Source: Rhodobacterales bacterium UBA3089 (lineage in GTDB: Bacteria; Pseudomonadota; Alphaproteobacteria; Rhodobacterales; Rhodobacteraceae). Taken from it: a stretch of 21,638 nucleotides of DNA. The position numbers and the translations under genes were made by a program. Location: the NCBI GenBank assembly GCA_002367255.1, contig DFBD01000065.1:1-21638 (forward strand). The letters run 5' to 3'. How positions within the stretch are numbered: the stretch's first letter is position 1; each line of letters starts with the position of its first letter. The notes beneath the pieces were generated by a model. That model was not told where the DNA came from. It saw nothing but the letters and a program-made list of their open reading frames with translations, and did not search any database. Positions 14,951-21,638 of this stretch are shown here, one piece after another.

Positions 14951-15807
14951 CGATTAGCGAACGCAGCAAGTGCTGCGCCTGACGTTATCAAAGCTGCTGC
15001 CAGTAATAAAATCCAGCTGGCAGTGGCATATCCGGCAAGTATCAAAATAATGGTTGATAGCATGGGGGCCGCATAAGACGCGACGCCCAGTATTTGGATG
15101 TTGCCCTTTTTGACGCCGATATCCCAGATATAAAACGCCAACCCGACGGGGCCAAGACCAAGGCCAATCACCGATCCCCAACCGATCGGGCCAGTTGGCC
15201 AAACGGTTTCCTCCAGCCCCAAATGCGCCACTAGTGACAGACCTGCTGCGGCAAGGCAGAAGATTGCGACGCTTTCGGTTGGCGTCTTGCCTGCAAGGCG
15301 GGAAAGAACCGAATAGCCCGACCATGTGAAAGCGCAGATGATGGCGGCGCCGTACCCCATCCAGTGTACACCGGAAAATGCGGTGGCCCCACCACCGACA
15401 ATAAGGGCTGCTCCGCCGAATGCGACAAGCGCGCCGATAATATGCAATGGTTTCAGGGATTCGCCTGGCAAAAGTCCAGAAAATAGGACGATCAATAACG
15501 GCCAAAGATAGGCGATTAACCCAGCTTCGGCTGGTGGGGCCAGTTTTAGGGCGGTGAAATAGAAGAAGTGGTATCCGAAGATTCCGCCAATCCCTAACGC
15601 CCAGATTTTCCAACTAATGCCACGCAACACGTGGAACCCGTTACCGCCGAATGCTATCCATAAAAGGCCAATTGCACCACCAATTGCGAAACACATCGCG
15701 CTAAGTTGAAATGCAGGCACTTCGGATGCACCAACGGTAAGCGTTGCGAGGAAAGCCCATAAAAGTACGGCTCCGAAGCCTATGAACGTGGCGCGATTCC
15801 GCATCAT
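14947..15807 (-). CDS. EamA-family exporter, YddG-like
   Basis: This is a 286-residue inner-membrane transporter of the drug/metabolite superfamily, closest by eye to the YddG aromatic amino acid exporter group: LLWAFLATLTVGASEVPAFQ near the N-terminus and FTALKLAPPAEAGLIAYLWPLLIVLFSG in the first repeat. The second repeat includes ICAFTWSGYSVLSRLAGKTP and GVKKGNIQILGVASYAAPMLSTIIL. About ten helices are visible. The ATG at 15807 overlaps the stop codon of the upstream amidotransferase gene (ATGA), with a second in-frame ATG next to it and no separate ribosome binding site, so its translation depends on coupling. That pairing suggests that the amidotransferase acts on something linked to the exported compound; the substrate is not determined. 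Confidence 0.88.
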   Translation of the reverse strand: MMRNRATFIGFGAVLLWAFLATLTVGASEVPAFQLSAMCFAIGGAIGLLWIAFGGNGFHVLRGISWKIWALGIGGIFGYHFFYFTALKLAPPAEAGLIAYLWPLLIVLFSGLLPGESLKPLHIIGALVAFGGAALIVGGGATAFSGVHWMGYGAAIICAFTWSGYSVLSRLAGKTPTESVAIFCLAAAGLSLVAHLGLEETVWPTGPIGWGSVIGLGLGPVGLAFYIWDIGVKKGNIQILGVASYAAPMLSTIILILAGYATASWILLLAAALITSGAALAAFANR

Positions 15808-16541
15808 TTTTTATTGTGCGCCGCTGCAATATCCAGGAATTTGTGAATCCACAGTGCCCAATCCTCATTGTTTACCGGCAGCCCCAAAGTCGCACGCGCG
15901 CTACTTGCGTCTTCCTCGGAAAATACTTCCGGCACACGGATTTTAATCAGGTCTTCTATAAAACCCGCTGAAAATTCGGGGTGGGGTTGAACACTTAATG
16001 CATCCGGGTTTTCCGGATCACCGTAAACTAGTGCCGCATAGGGGCAAAACTCGGAACTGGCAATAACCGTCGCGGTTTCTGGCAGTTCAGTCACCTGATC
16101 CTGATGCACCGCGTGGCCAGAAAATTCGTCGTCAAAACCGTCCATCCAAGTCGGTTTTGCCTCAACGGTGTAATCATGCACGCCAAGCCCCCAACCCTTA
16201 TGGGATTTCTCGACCTTACCGCCAAGCGCTTCGGCCAGTATCTGGTGCCCAAAACAAATTCCGGCGAGCGGTACTTTGTGGTTCACCGAAGTCAGTATGA
16301 ACTTTTTCAAAGGCTCAATCCACGGTAAGTCTTCGTACACACCGAACTTCGATCCGGTAATAATCCAGCCATCGGCATCGTCGGGGCTTTCCGGAAGTTT
16401 GCCGTTCAGAACTTTAACCGCGAAAAAGTCAACCTCGGGGTCAATAGCATGCAACAGACGCTTGAACATAGACGGGTAATCGCCGTGCTTGTCCAACAAT
16501 TCATCGCTGATTTCACCAGTTTCGAGGATGCCGATTTTCAT
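15804..16541 (-). CDS. Class I glutamine amidotransferase-like protein (GATase1)
   Basis: This is a stand-alone class I glutamine amidotransferase domain protein of 245 residues, often auto-annotated as GMP synthase-like. The catalytic triad is complete: Cys96 in the nucleophile elbow AGICFGHQ, and His187 and Glu189 in SVQPHPEFS. An earlier DGWIITGSKFGVYED segment matches the oxyanion region. No synthetase domain is attached, so it is not GuaA. It may hydrolyse glutamine or a gamma-glutamyl compound. The ATG follows GGA by 8 nt. It is the first gene of a two-gene unit with the YddG-like exporter, overlapping by 4 nt. Confidence 0.88.
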   Translation of the reverse strand: MKIGILETGEISDELLDKHGDYPSMFKRLLHAIDPEVDFFAVKVLNGKLPESPDDADGWIITGSKFGVYEDLPWIEPLKKFILTSVNHKVPLAGICFGHQILAEALGGKVEKSHKGWGLGVHDYTVEAKPTWMDGFDDEFSGHAVHQDQVTELPETATVIASSEFCPYAALVYGDPENPDALSVQPHPEFSAGFIEDLIKIRVPEVFSEEDASSARATLGLPVNNEDWALWIHKFLDIAAAHNKK

Positions 16542-16617
16542 GCTAATGTCCTGTTAATGTCTTTCGCTTAACCTACCCTAAATCACGTTTTAGGCGTGTT
16601 GGAAATCGCTATGCCAA

Positions 16618-16655
16618 AATATATGCGCGACGAAGCTTTCCGTCGCGCATATATT
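16618..16655 (-). terminator. intrinsic terminator of the phaC-phaA-phaB unit
   Basis: A 15-bp perfect stem (16618-16632 pairing with 16641-16655, core GCGCGACG/CGTCGCGC) closes an 8-nt loop. On the minus strand the stem runs into TTTTGG, a standard rho-independent terminator, 19 nt past the phaB stop. The flanking A/T pairs make it symmetrical, but the plus strand has no gene to terminate here. Confidence 0.85.
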
Positions 16656-16673
16656 CATTCTTCTACAACAGGG

Positions 16674-17399
16674 TTAAACTACAAACTGTCCGCCGTTTGC
16701 CGTCAAAGTCGAGCCCGTGATAAACCCTGCATCGTCGGACGCAAGGAACACTACGCAGCGTGCTATCTCTTCTGGTTCGCCCAGACGTCCGACAGGTATC
16801 TGTGGAATGACGGTTTCGTTAAGAACCTTTTCCGGGACCGCCCGAACCATTTCCGTGCCGATGTACCCGGGGCAAATTGCGTTCACTGTGATGCCTTTGA
16901 AGGCACCCTCCTGCGCCAGTGCCTTGGTAAACCCTAGATCACCAGCCTTGGCAGCCGAGTAATTAACCTGCCCCATCTGCCCCTTTTGACCATTGATCGA
17001 ACTGATGTTGATAACGCGTCCAAATTTGCGATCACGCATACCTGTCCAGATTGGGTGGGTCATGTTGAAAACGCCCGTCAGGTTCGTATCAATGACGTCT
17101 TTCCAGCCTTGCGGAGTCATCTTGTGGAACATTCCGTCGCGCGTGATGCCCGCGTTGTTAACCAGCACTTCGATTGGTCCAAGGTCGGACTCAATTCTGG
17201 CAATGCCCTCCACGCATTCATCATAATCCGCGACAGACCATTTGTATGTCGGAATGCCGGTATCAGCACTGAACTTGGCGGCAGCTTCGTCATTGCCGGC
17301 GTAAGTTGCAGCGACGGTGTAGTCCGCGTTCTTCAGTGCGATCGCAATCGCTGCGCCAATGCCGCGAGTTCCACCTGTAACTAATGCAATACGTCCCAT
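16674..17399 (-). CDS. phaB: Acetoacetyl-CoA reductase PhaB
   Basis: PhaB reduces acetoacetyl-CoA to (R)-3-hydroxybutyryl-CoA with NADPH, the second step of polyhydroxybutyrate synthesis. It is a 241-residue short-chain dehydrogenase. It has the cofactor motif TGGTRGIG (residues 8-15), NNAGIT (81-86), the catalytic Ser134, Tyr147 and Lys151, and the PhaB-specific INISSINGQKGQMGQVNYSA around them. The C-terminus ends ITGSTLTANGGQFVV, typical of PhaB. The ATG at 17399 is chosen because AAGGAG lies 6 nt before it; the frame continues five codons further. It begins 23 nt after the phaA stop and is followed by a strong terminator. Confidence 0.96.
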   Translation of the reverse strand: MGRIALVTGGTRGIGAAIAIALKNADYTVAATYAGNDEAAAKFSADTGIPTYKWSVADYDECVEGIARIESDLGPIEVLVNNAGITRDGMFHKMTPQGWKDVIDTNLTGVFNMTHPIWTGMRDRKFGRVINISSINGQKGQMGQVNYSAAKAGDLGFTKALAQEGAFKGITVNAICPGYIGTEMVRAVPEKVLNETVIPQIPVGRLGEPEEIARCVVFLASDDAGFITGSTLTANGGQFVV

Positions 17400-17422
17400 T
17401 TTGTTCTCCTTCATGTTAGTTT

Positions 17423-18598
17423 TCAGTCGCGCTCAAGGCACATGGCTACGCCCATGCCGCCGCCGATACACAGCGTGGCAAGGCCCTTTTTCGCGTCGCG
17501 CCGCTGCATTTCGAACAACAGCGTATTCAAAATACGTGCGCCGGATGCGCCAATCGGGTGGCCAATCGCAATCGCGCCGCCATTGACGTTAACGATTTCC
17601 GGGTCCCAGCCCATCTCTTTGTTGACGGCACAAGCCTGCGCTGCGAAAGCTTCATTTGCTTCAACTAAATCAAGCTCTTTAGCGTCCCAACCAGCCTTTT
17701 CCAACGCCTTGCGGCTGGCATAAATCGGGCCGACTCCCATGATGGATGGGTCGAGGCCAACGGTTGCGTAAGATGCAATCCGCGCCATCGGTTTGATTCC
17801 GCGTTTCGCTGCATTTTCTGCTGTCATCAGCAACGCCATCGCTGCCCCGTCGTTCAGACCCGAGGCATTCGCAGCCGTAACCGAGCCATCCTTCGCAAAT
17901 GCTGGCCGCAGTTTTTGCATTGCCTCAATGGTGGCACCGTGGCGAATGTATTCGTCGCTATCGACCACAATATCACCCTTGCGGGTCTTTATGGTAAACG
18001 GCACAATCTCGTCTACAAACCTACCGGCTTTCTGTGCTGCCTCGGCTTTGTTTTGCGAAGCAACGGCGAAAGCATCTTGCGTTTCACGATCAATCTCCCA
18101 TTTCTCGGCGACGTTTTCCGCAGTCGTACCCATGTGATACCCGTTGAAAGCATCCCAAAGCCCGTCTTTGATCATCGAGTCGATGAACTTCATATCACCC
18201 ATTTTCTGACCAGACCGAAGGTTCGCTACGTGCGGTGAAAGGGACATGCTTTCCTGCCCGCCAGCCACCACAACGTCAGCATCCCCCAGCATGATGTGTT
18301 GCGCCCCGAGCGCAACAGCCCGCAGGCCGGAACCACAAACCTGATTAATGCTCCATGCGGCGCTTTCAATCGGCAGTCCAGCGTTGATATGCGCCTGACG
18401 CGCAGGGTTTTGGCCCTGGCCCGCAGTCAAAACCTGCCCGAGGATGGTTTCGGATACGTCCGCTGCATCAACACTTGCACGTTCCAATACTGCCTTTATG
18501 GCTGCTGTACCCAGGTCATGCGCCGGAGTGTTTGCAAATGATCCCAGGAAACTTCCAACGGCGGTTCTCGCGGCGGAAGCAATTACGATATTGGTCAT
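17423..18598 (-). CDS. phaA: Acetyl-CoA C-acetyltransferase (beta-ketothiolase) PhaA
   Basis: PhaA condenses two acetyl-CoA to acetoacetyl-CoA, the entry step to polyhydroxybutyrate. It is a full-length biosynthetic thiolase of 391 residues. It has the acyl-enzyme cysteine Cys88 in [12 protein letters not shown], His347 in [10 protein letters not shown] and the proton-shuttling Cys377 in [12 protein letters not shown]. The insertion regions ([22 protein letters not shown], and [12 protein letters not shown]) match type II thiolases. AAGGA lies 7 nt before the ATG. It is followed after 23 nt by phaB. A TGC-rich palindrome in the upstream gap suggests its own regulated promoter in addition to readthrough from phaC. 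Confidence 0.96.
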   Translation of the reverse strand: MTNIVIASAARTAVGSFLGSFANTPAHDLGTAAIKAVLERASVDAADVSETILGQVLTAGQGQNPARQAHINAGLPIESAAWSINQVCGSGLRAVALGAQHIMLGDADVVVAGGQESMSLSPHVANLRSGQKMGDMKFIDSMIKDGLWDAFNGYHMGTTAENVAEKWEIDRETQDAFAVASQNKAEAAQKAGRFVDEIVPFTIKTRKGDIVVDSDEYIRHGATIEAMQKLRPAFAKDGSVTAANASGLNDGAAMALLMTAENAAKRGIKPMARIASYATVGLDPSIMGVGPIYASRKALEKAGWDAKELDLVEANEAFAAQACAVNKEMGWDPEIVNVNGGAIAIGHPIGASGARILNTLLFEMQRRDAKKGLATLCIGGGMGVAMCLERD

Positions 18599-18645
18599 GG
18601 TGGATTCCTTTTGTCATGCCCTGATTGTGATTCGCATTGTGGCTT

Positions 18646-18665
18646 ATTGTGCAGTGCAGCGCAAT
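18646..18665. promoter_or_regulatory. candidate PhaR operator upstream of phaA
   Basis: ATTGTGCAGTGCAGCGCAAT is an imperfect 20-nt palindrome (14 of 20 positions symmetric) containing TGCA-G-TGCA. It lies in the 118-nt gap between the phaC-like gene and phaA, 48 nt upstream of phaA. PhaR proteins of Paracoccus and Rhodobacter are known to bind TGC-rich inverted repeats near pha genes, and phaR is present 1.6 kb away. On the minus strand it overlaps a possible -35 (TTGCGC), with CACAAT 17 nt on. The assignment is inference. Confidence 0.4.
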
Positions 18666-18716
18666 AAAATTTCTTAAAATGTTTTATATTTGTAATATTC
18701 GGTTGGCGCTGTGCGG

Positions 18717-19946
18717 CTATAGATTACCTAGAAAGAATTCTGACACGGGCTTCCAAACAGCTTCACGGGCATTGGAGCCGACAATCATACCGACGTGCCC
18801 CGTATCAGGCGTAAGTAGTTTTGAATTCGGAATTTCCTTGGCCATTGCCGCGCCAACTTCAAGCTGGGTTATGCTGTCGCGCAGACCGCAGACGTTAAGC
18901 GTCGGCTGCTGGATTGCGGATAAGTTGACGATCGTGCTGTGCAAATTCCAACATCCCTGCCCAGTCACATTGTTCAAATTCCAGTCAATCAAAACATCTT
19001 TGGCGCATGGGGTTACAAGCGGTACGCCGTCGGCCAACCAATCCTCGATAGCTACGAAATGACGAGCGGCAGCGCTGTTCAAATCCATATTGTCCAGTTT
19101 ACGAAACTTGACGGCAGCTTGCATGGGGTTGATTAGCGCGAACAGTTGCTGGAAGAACTCTGTCGGAATCATCCCGAATGTTTGTCCGATATTTTCGATC
19201 GTTTCCACAGGTCGCGACTTTGCCGCGATGGCTCGTAACGAAGCGGTTACGCCCTTGCTGGCAGAAAAATTCCACGGTGAGCCGATCGTTGCAAAAGCGC
19301 CTACATCGGCGTTTTGACGGGATAAAACGCCTGCTGCAAGTGTGCCTCCCATGCAATACCCTAACACGCCGATTGGCTTGTCCGTTAGAGAACGTGAAAC
19401 TTTCAGAGCAGGCAATAATCGCTGTGTAGCATAGGCATTTAGGTCAAATTCACGCTCGGTATCCGATGGGGCACCCCAGTCCAGAAGTAACGGGCGTACC
19501 CCTTGCGAAGCTAAAAAGCGAAGTAAAGAACAGGTTTTGGTTAAGTCTAAAATATAGGCGCGGTTGATCAAGGACGGGACGACAAGCACCGGAGGTCCAC
19601 TGAGGTTCGTAGCCTCTGGGCAGTTGCCGAAATCAAGTAGACGCGAGGAGCCTTTTGACCATATCACCGGTGGGTCTATGACCGTTCGCCGGTATGGATG
19701 CGTTTGCCATTTATCTAGCCCTGACAACATCGCCGACATGCGTTCAAGCGCGGCTTGATAAAGTTGTGGCACGCTTAGATCGCCGATGGCTTCCGCTTGG
19801 TTCGTAAGTTCTGGTTGCCAATCGAAAGCTGCGGAATCGGGATTGGTCGCGTTGGCAATTGCACTTTGGTATCCGATTGCCGCAGCGCTTAAATGGAAAA
19901 TTAGCGGAGACGGATGCCCCATTCGATGTTGCGGGTTTTCAGTCAT
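18717..19946 (-). CDS. phaC: Short PhaC-like polyhydroxyalkanoate synthase (alpha/beta hydrolase fold)
   Basis: This is a likely PHA polymerase, joining 3-hydroxyacyl units from CoA thioesters. The 409-residue protein has the PhaC core: VVPSLINRAYILDL (122-135), LLLDWGAPSD (153-162), the lipase-like box GYCMGG with nucleophile Cys198, VCGLRDSIT with Asp357, and GHVGMIVG with His384. This complete Cys-Asp-His triad is that of PHA synthases. It is far shorter than class I enzymes (about 560-600 residues), lacking much of their N-terminal domain, and resembles class III catalytic subunits in the core. The ATG at 19946 overlaps the preceding small gene by 8 nt; an ATG at 19976 is possible but lacks a ribosome binding site. 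It lies upstream of phaAB. Synthase activity is inferred, and it could be a PhaC-related hydrolase. Confidence 0.82.
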   Translation of the reverse strand: MTENPQHRMGHPSPLIFHLSAAAIGYQSAIANATNPDSAAFDWQPELTNQAEAIGDLSVPQLYQAALERMSAMLSGLDKWQTHPYRRTVIDPPVIWSKGSSRLLDFGNCPEATNLSGPPVLVVPSLINRAYILDLTKTCSLLRFLASQGVRPLLLDWGAPSDTEREFDLNAYATQRLLPALKVSRSLTDKPIGVLGYCMGGTLAAGVLSRQNADVGAFATIGSPWNFSASKGVTASLRAIAAKSRPVETIENIGQTFGMIPTEFFQQLFALINPMQAAVKFRKLDNMDLNSAAARHFVAIEDWLADGVPLVTPCAKDVLIDWNLNNVTGQGCWNLHSTIVNLSAIQQPTLNVCGLRDSITQLEVGAAMAKEIPNSKLLTPDTGHVGMIVGSNAREAVWKPVSEFFLGNL

Positions 19947-20082
19947 TTTTACTTTGAGGTTTTTGAGCGGGCCCATTGGCTGCGAGAAGCCGGATATTCT
20001 CTTCCCATAAATCCAGATACCGTTCTTCGGGTGCGCCCAAGGAGGGCGTTTTGCCGATAGGAGCGGGGGTTTTCTTCGCCAT
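19939..20082 (-). CDS. 47-residue small protein overlapping the start of the PhaC-like gene
   Basis: I do not recognise a family. The product starts MAKKTPAPIGKTPSLGAPEE and has a probable amphipathic helix YLDLWEENIRLLAANG (about residues 22-37), ending PAQKPQSKND. Translation is supported by AAGG 6 nt before the ATG and by the way its stop overlaps the next gene (ATGACTGA, 8 nt), the usual form of coupled translation. It is the first gene after the divergent promoter region shared with phaR, so it would lead the phaC-phaA-phaB group. A role as a small partner of the synthase or a granule-binding peptide is a guess from position. It is not the missing N-terminus of PhaC, since it is in a different frame and too short. 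Confidence 0.65.
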   Translation of the reverse strand: MAKKTPAPIGKTPSLGAPEERYLDLWEENIRLLAANGPAQKPQSKND

Positions 20083-20152
20083 TTTATGCCTTAAGTTTGC
20101 TAATTCCTGTACTCTAACATGCCGCGCCGTGTTCGCGCATGCGATATTTTCG

Positions 20153-20180
20153 TTGCAGTTGCGAAATACTGTACTAGATT
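20153..20180 (+). promoter_or_regulatory. possible phaR promoter with TGC-rich overlap
   Basis: TTGCAG (20153-20158) and TAGATT (20175-20180) are separated by 16 nt, about 45 nt upstream of the phaR ATG. The -35 lies in TTCGTTGCAGTTGCGAA, a TGC-rich stretch with 4-bp outer inverted arms. The heptamer CTGTACT occurs at 20169-20175 and again at 20107-20113. Autoregulation by PhaR would fit but is not shown. Confidence 0.35.
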
Positions 20181-20224
20181 GTTTTTAGCAAAAGGCAGCA
20201 GGGCGTCATCAGAAGGGTTCCGTA

Positions 20225-20812
20225 ATGGCCGATAAAACCGAAGAAACCATTGTCATCAAGAAATATGCCAATCGTCGTTTATACAATACCGAAAAATCAA
20301 GTTATGTGACGCTGGACCATTTGGCCGAAATGGTGCGTGAGGGGCGGGACTTTGTAGTTACCGACGCGAAGTCTGGCGAGGACATTACGCGCTCCGTTTT
20401 GACCCAGATTATTTTTGAAGAGGAAAGTAAAGGGCACAACATGTTGCCCACCAAATTTTTGCGCCAGTTGATCGGTCTATATGGAGATTCGGTTCAGGGG
20501 TTTGTGCCCGGGTATCTTGAGGCCTCAATGGAAGCGTTTGCGAAAAATCAGGATAGCCTTCGTGAGCAGATGCACGGTGCGGCGTCTGGCAACCCCGCAA
20601 TGGCCGGATTCGAGGCGTTGGCCCGGCAAAACATGGAATGGTTCGACAGTGCGATGCGGATGTTTGTACCTTCAACGGGTAATGCTGCTGACAAAGCGGA
20701 ATCCGCCAGGCAGAACACGAGCCAGGAAGCATCGGATGTAGAGCTTGGCGATTTGAAGGCGCAGCTTGCCCAGATGCAGGATCAACTTAGCAAGCTTGTG
20801 GATAAGTCGTAG
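20225..20812 (+). CDS. phaR: Polyhydroxyalkanoate synthesis repressor PhaR
   Basis: PhaR represses pha genes, chiefly phasin genes, and leaves DNA when it binds nascent PHB granules, so it senses the polymer. The 195-residue protein starts with the PHB accumulation regulator DNA-binding domain: IVIKKYANRRLYNTEKSSYV (residues 9-28), then LDHLAEMVREGRDFVVTDAKSGEDITRSVLTQIIFEEE. The second conserved segment (LPTKFLRQLIGLYGDSVQGFVPGYLEASM) follows at about residues 74-103. The C-terminus has a predicted coiled coil (LGDLKAQLAQMQDQLSKLVD). AAGG precedes the ATG at normal spacing. It diverges from the small gene and PhaC-like unit and converges on the EAL gene with only 2 nt between stop codons. 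Confidence 0.95.
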   Translation: MADKTEETIVIKKYANRRLYNTEKSSYVTLDHLAEMVREGRDFVVTDAKSGEDITRSVLTQIIFEEESKGHNMLPTKFLRQLIGLYGDSVQGFVPGYLEASMEAFAKNQDSLREQMHGAASGNPAMAGFEALARQNMEWFDSAMRMFVPSTGNAADKAESARQNTSQEASDVELGDLKAQLAQMQDQLSKLVDKS

Positions 20813-20814
20813 TG

Positions 20815-21638
20815 CTATCCAGCGATTTTTCGGTCCATTTCGCTTCTTCGAAACGGGGCGACTGGCTGTGCCACTGGTTTGCCGATCAGGTATCCTTGCA
20901 AGCAGTCGACCCCTAGTTTTGCTGCCATTTCTGCCTCCCTATCGGTTTCGATGAATTCAGCGACTGTCACCATATCGAAGTGTTTACTTATGTCGGTCAG
21001 GGCTTGTACCAAGACCTGATTGTCTTTGTCATAGCTTAGGTCGCGGATGAATAAGCCGTCGATTTTGACGAAGTCGAACAGGAAATCTTTGAAGTACCGA
21101 AACGAGGTTGCGCCGGTTCCGAAATCGTCTAGTGCGATGCTGCAATGTTTGCGGCGGACCCTGTGCATAAAGGCGATGGTTAGTTCGACATCAGACATGG
21201 CTGCGCCTTCGGTTATCTCGATTATCAGGCGTTCACAAATGTCTGAGCTAGCGGTTTCCAGAATGTCTAACCAGCCGGAATCGTTCATGGAAAGTACGCT
21301 CATGTTGATTGACAGGCGGATGTCCGGATTGTCGGTTAACTGCTTCAAAGCCAAGTGTAAGACGCAGCGGTCCAGGCGACTTCCAAGGGCAGTGTTTTCG
21401 ATAAATGGCATGAATTGACCGGCGGGAATAATGCTGCCGTCGGGCATTTTGATTCGGGCTAACCCCTCGTAAAAAGCTACGAAATTATTGCCGTCTGAAC
21501 GCACGATTGGTTGGTAGAATAGCTCCACCCGGTTGTTGTTCAGGGCATTGGAAACGCGGGTGTTTTCAAGATCGGGCAGGGTGTTCGAGTTCACGGCGGG
21601 GATGTCCGCGTTTCTAGTGATTAGTTTACTGGCTCTGG
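20815..21638 (-). CDS. EAL-domain protein, probable cyclic-di-GMP phosphodiesterase (5' end beyond window)
   Basis: EAL domains hydrolyse cyclic di-GMP to pGpG. Counting from an internal GTG at 21594, the domain begins LFYQPIV (residues 25-31). It shows the metal and catalytic set: Glu43 in EGLAR (EAL written EGL), Asn97 in SINMSV, Glu126 in IEITEG, Asp156-Asp157 in LDDFGTG, Lys177 in KIDGLFI, Glu213 in AEFIET, and QGYLIGKP. All residues needed for activity appear to be present. The frame has no stop between 21594 and the window edge, so the gene may start further right and carry an N-terminal part, for example a GGDEF or sensor domain. If the GTG at 21594 is the start, it is a 259-residue stand-alone EAL protein. 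It converges on phaR. Confidence 0.85.
   Translation of the reverse strand, partial: RASKLITRNADIPAVNSNTLPDLENTRVSNALNNNRVELFYQPIVRSDGNNFVAFYEGLARIKMPDGSIIPAGQFMPFIENTALGSRLDRCVLHLALKQLTDNPDIRLSINMSVLSMNDSGWLDILETASSDICERLIIEITEGAAMSDVELTIAFMHRVRRKHCSIALDDFGTGATSFRYFKDFLFDFVKIDGLFIRDLSYDKDNQVLVQALTDISKHFDMVTVAEFIETDREAEMAAKLGVDCLQGYLIGKPVAQPVAPFRRSEMDRKIAG

Noticed and set aside
14954..15613. A 219-codon minus-strand frame inside the YddG-like exporter gene
   Set aside because: It is an out-of-frame read of a gene with ten clear membrane helices; the product is Arg-rich and not membrane-like.
16618..16655. The long hairpin as a mobile-element end or regulatory RNA
   Set aside because: Its position just after phaB and the T-run on the minus strand explain it as an intrinsic terminator; no flanking repeats or transposase are present.
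18717..20082. A single phaC gene broken by a frameshift, with the 47-codon frame as its N-terminus
   Set aside because: The small frame has its own ribosome binding site and a neat overlap with the next ATG. Joining them would still not restore the N-terminal domain of a class I synthase.
1..21638. Defence systems, prophage, integrons, CRISPR arrays, tRNA or rRNA genes
   Set aside because: Reading both strands shows a nearly continuous run of housekeeping and metabolic genes with no repeat array, integrase, transposase or structured RNA signature.

Overview
The window looks like a chromosomal segment from an alphaproteobacterium, most likely a marine Rhodobacterales (Roseobacter-group) member. 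The reasons are the gene families and their neighbourhoods (phaAB with a divergent phaR, electron-transfer flavoprotein-ubiquinone oxidoreductase next to a TPR lipoprotein-like gene and ispE, DUF2007 overlapping a TrmN6-type methyltransferase), the moderate GC content, and very tight packing. This placement is an inference from gene content; no rRNA or other phylogenetic marker is present. I see no tRNA, rRNA, CRISPR array, insertion sequence, prophage or integration site. No gap without a gene reaches 300 bases; the longest is about 180.

Layout. (1) 82-1576: an Lrp/AsnC regulator converging on azlC-azlD, a branched-chain amino acid exporter pair. (2) 1617-4853: a molybdenum cofactor operon, fdhD-mobA-mobB-moeA, reading away from azlC and ending at a bidirectional terminator. 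(3) 4911-7259, minus strand: greA, an uncharacterised two-helix membrane coiled-coil protein, and a secreted dihaem cytochrome c. (4) 7436-11727, plus strand: ETF-QO, a secreted TPR protein and ispE, converging on a long-chain polyprenyl diphosphate synthase (minus). (5) 12770-14950, plus strand: DUF2007, a TrmN6-like methyltransferase, an EamA transporter and a DUF465/YdcH small protein, converging on a minus-strand pair made of a GATase1 amidotransferase and a YddG-like exporter. (6) 16618-20812: the polyhydroxyalkanoate locus. On the minus strand lie a 47-codon small gene, a short PhaC-like synthase, phaA and phaB, closed by a strong intrinsic terminator; phaR reads in the opposite direction. 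(7) 20815-end: an EAL-domain protein whose reading frame runs off the right edge.

How the genes work together. PhaA condenses two acetyl-CoA, PhaB reduces the product to (R)-3-hydroxybutyryl-CoA, the PhaC-like enzyme would polymerise it, and PhaR senses polymer or granules and represses. The Mo operon supplies and modifies molybdopterin dinucleotide cofactor for enzymes such as formate dehydrogenase. ETF-QO feeds electrons from acyl-CoA and amino acid oxidation into ubiquinone. IspE and the polyprenyl synthase contribute to the isoprenoid chain of that quinone.

Most of the window is ordinary housekeeping. The parts most worth a second look are in the PHA locus: an unlisted 47-codon gene overlapping the start of an unusually short Cys-Asp-His PHA synthase-like gene by 8 nt, and TGC-rich palindromic elements that could be PhaR operators. 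Three convergent gene pairs also overlap by exactly 4 nt at their stop codons.
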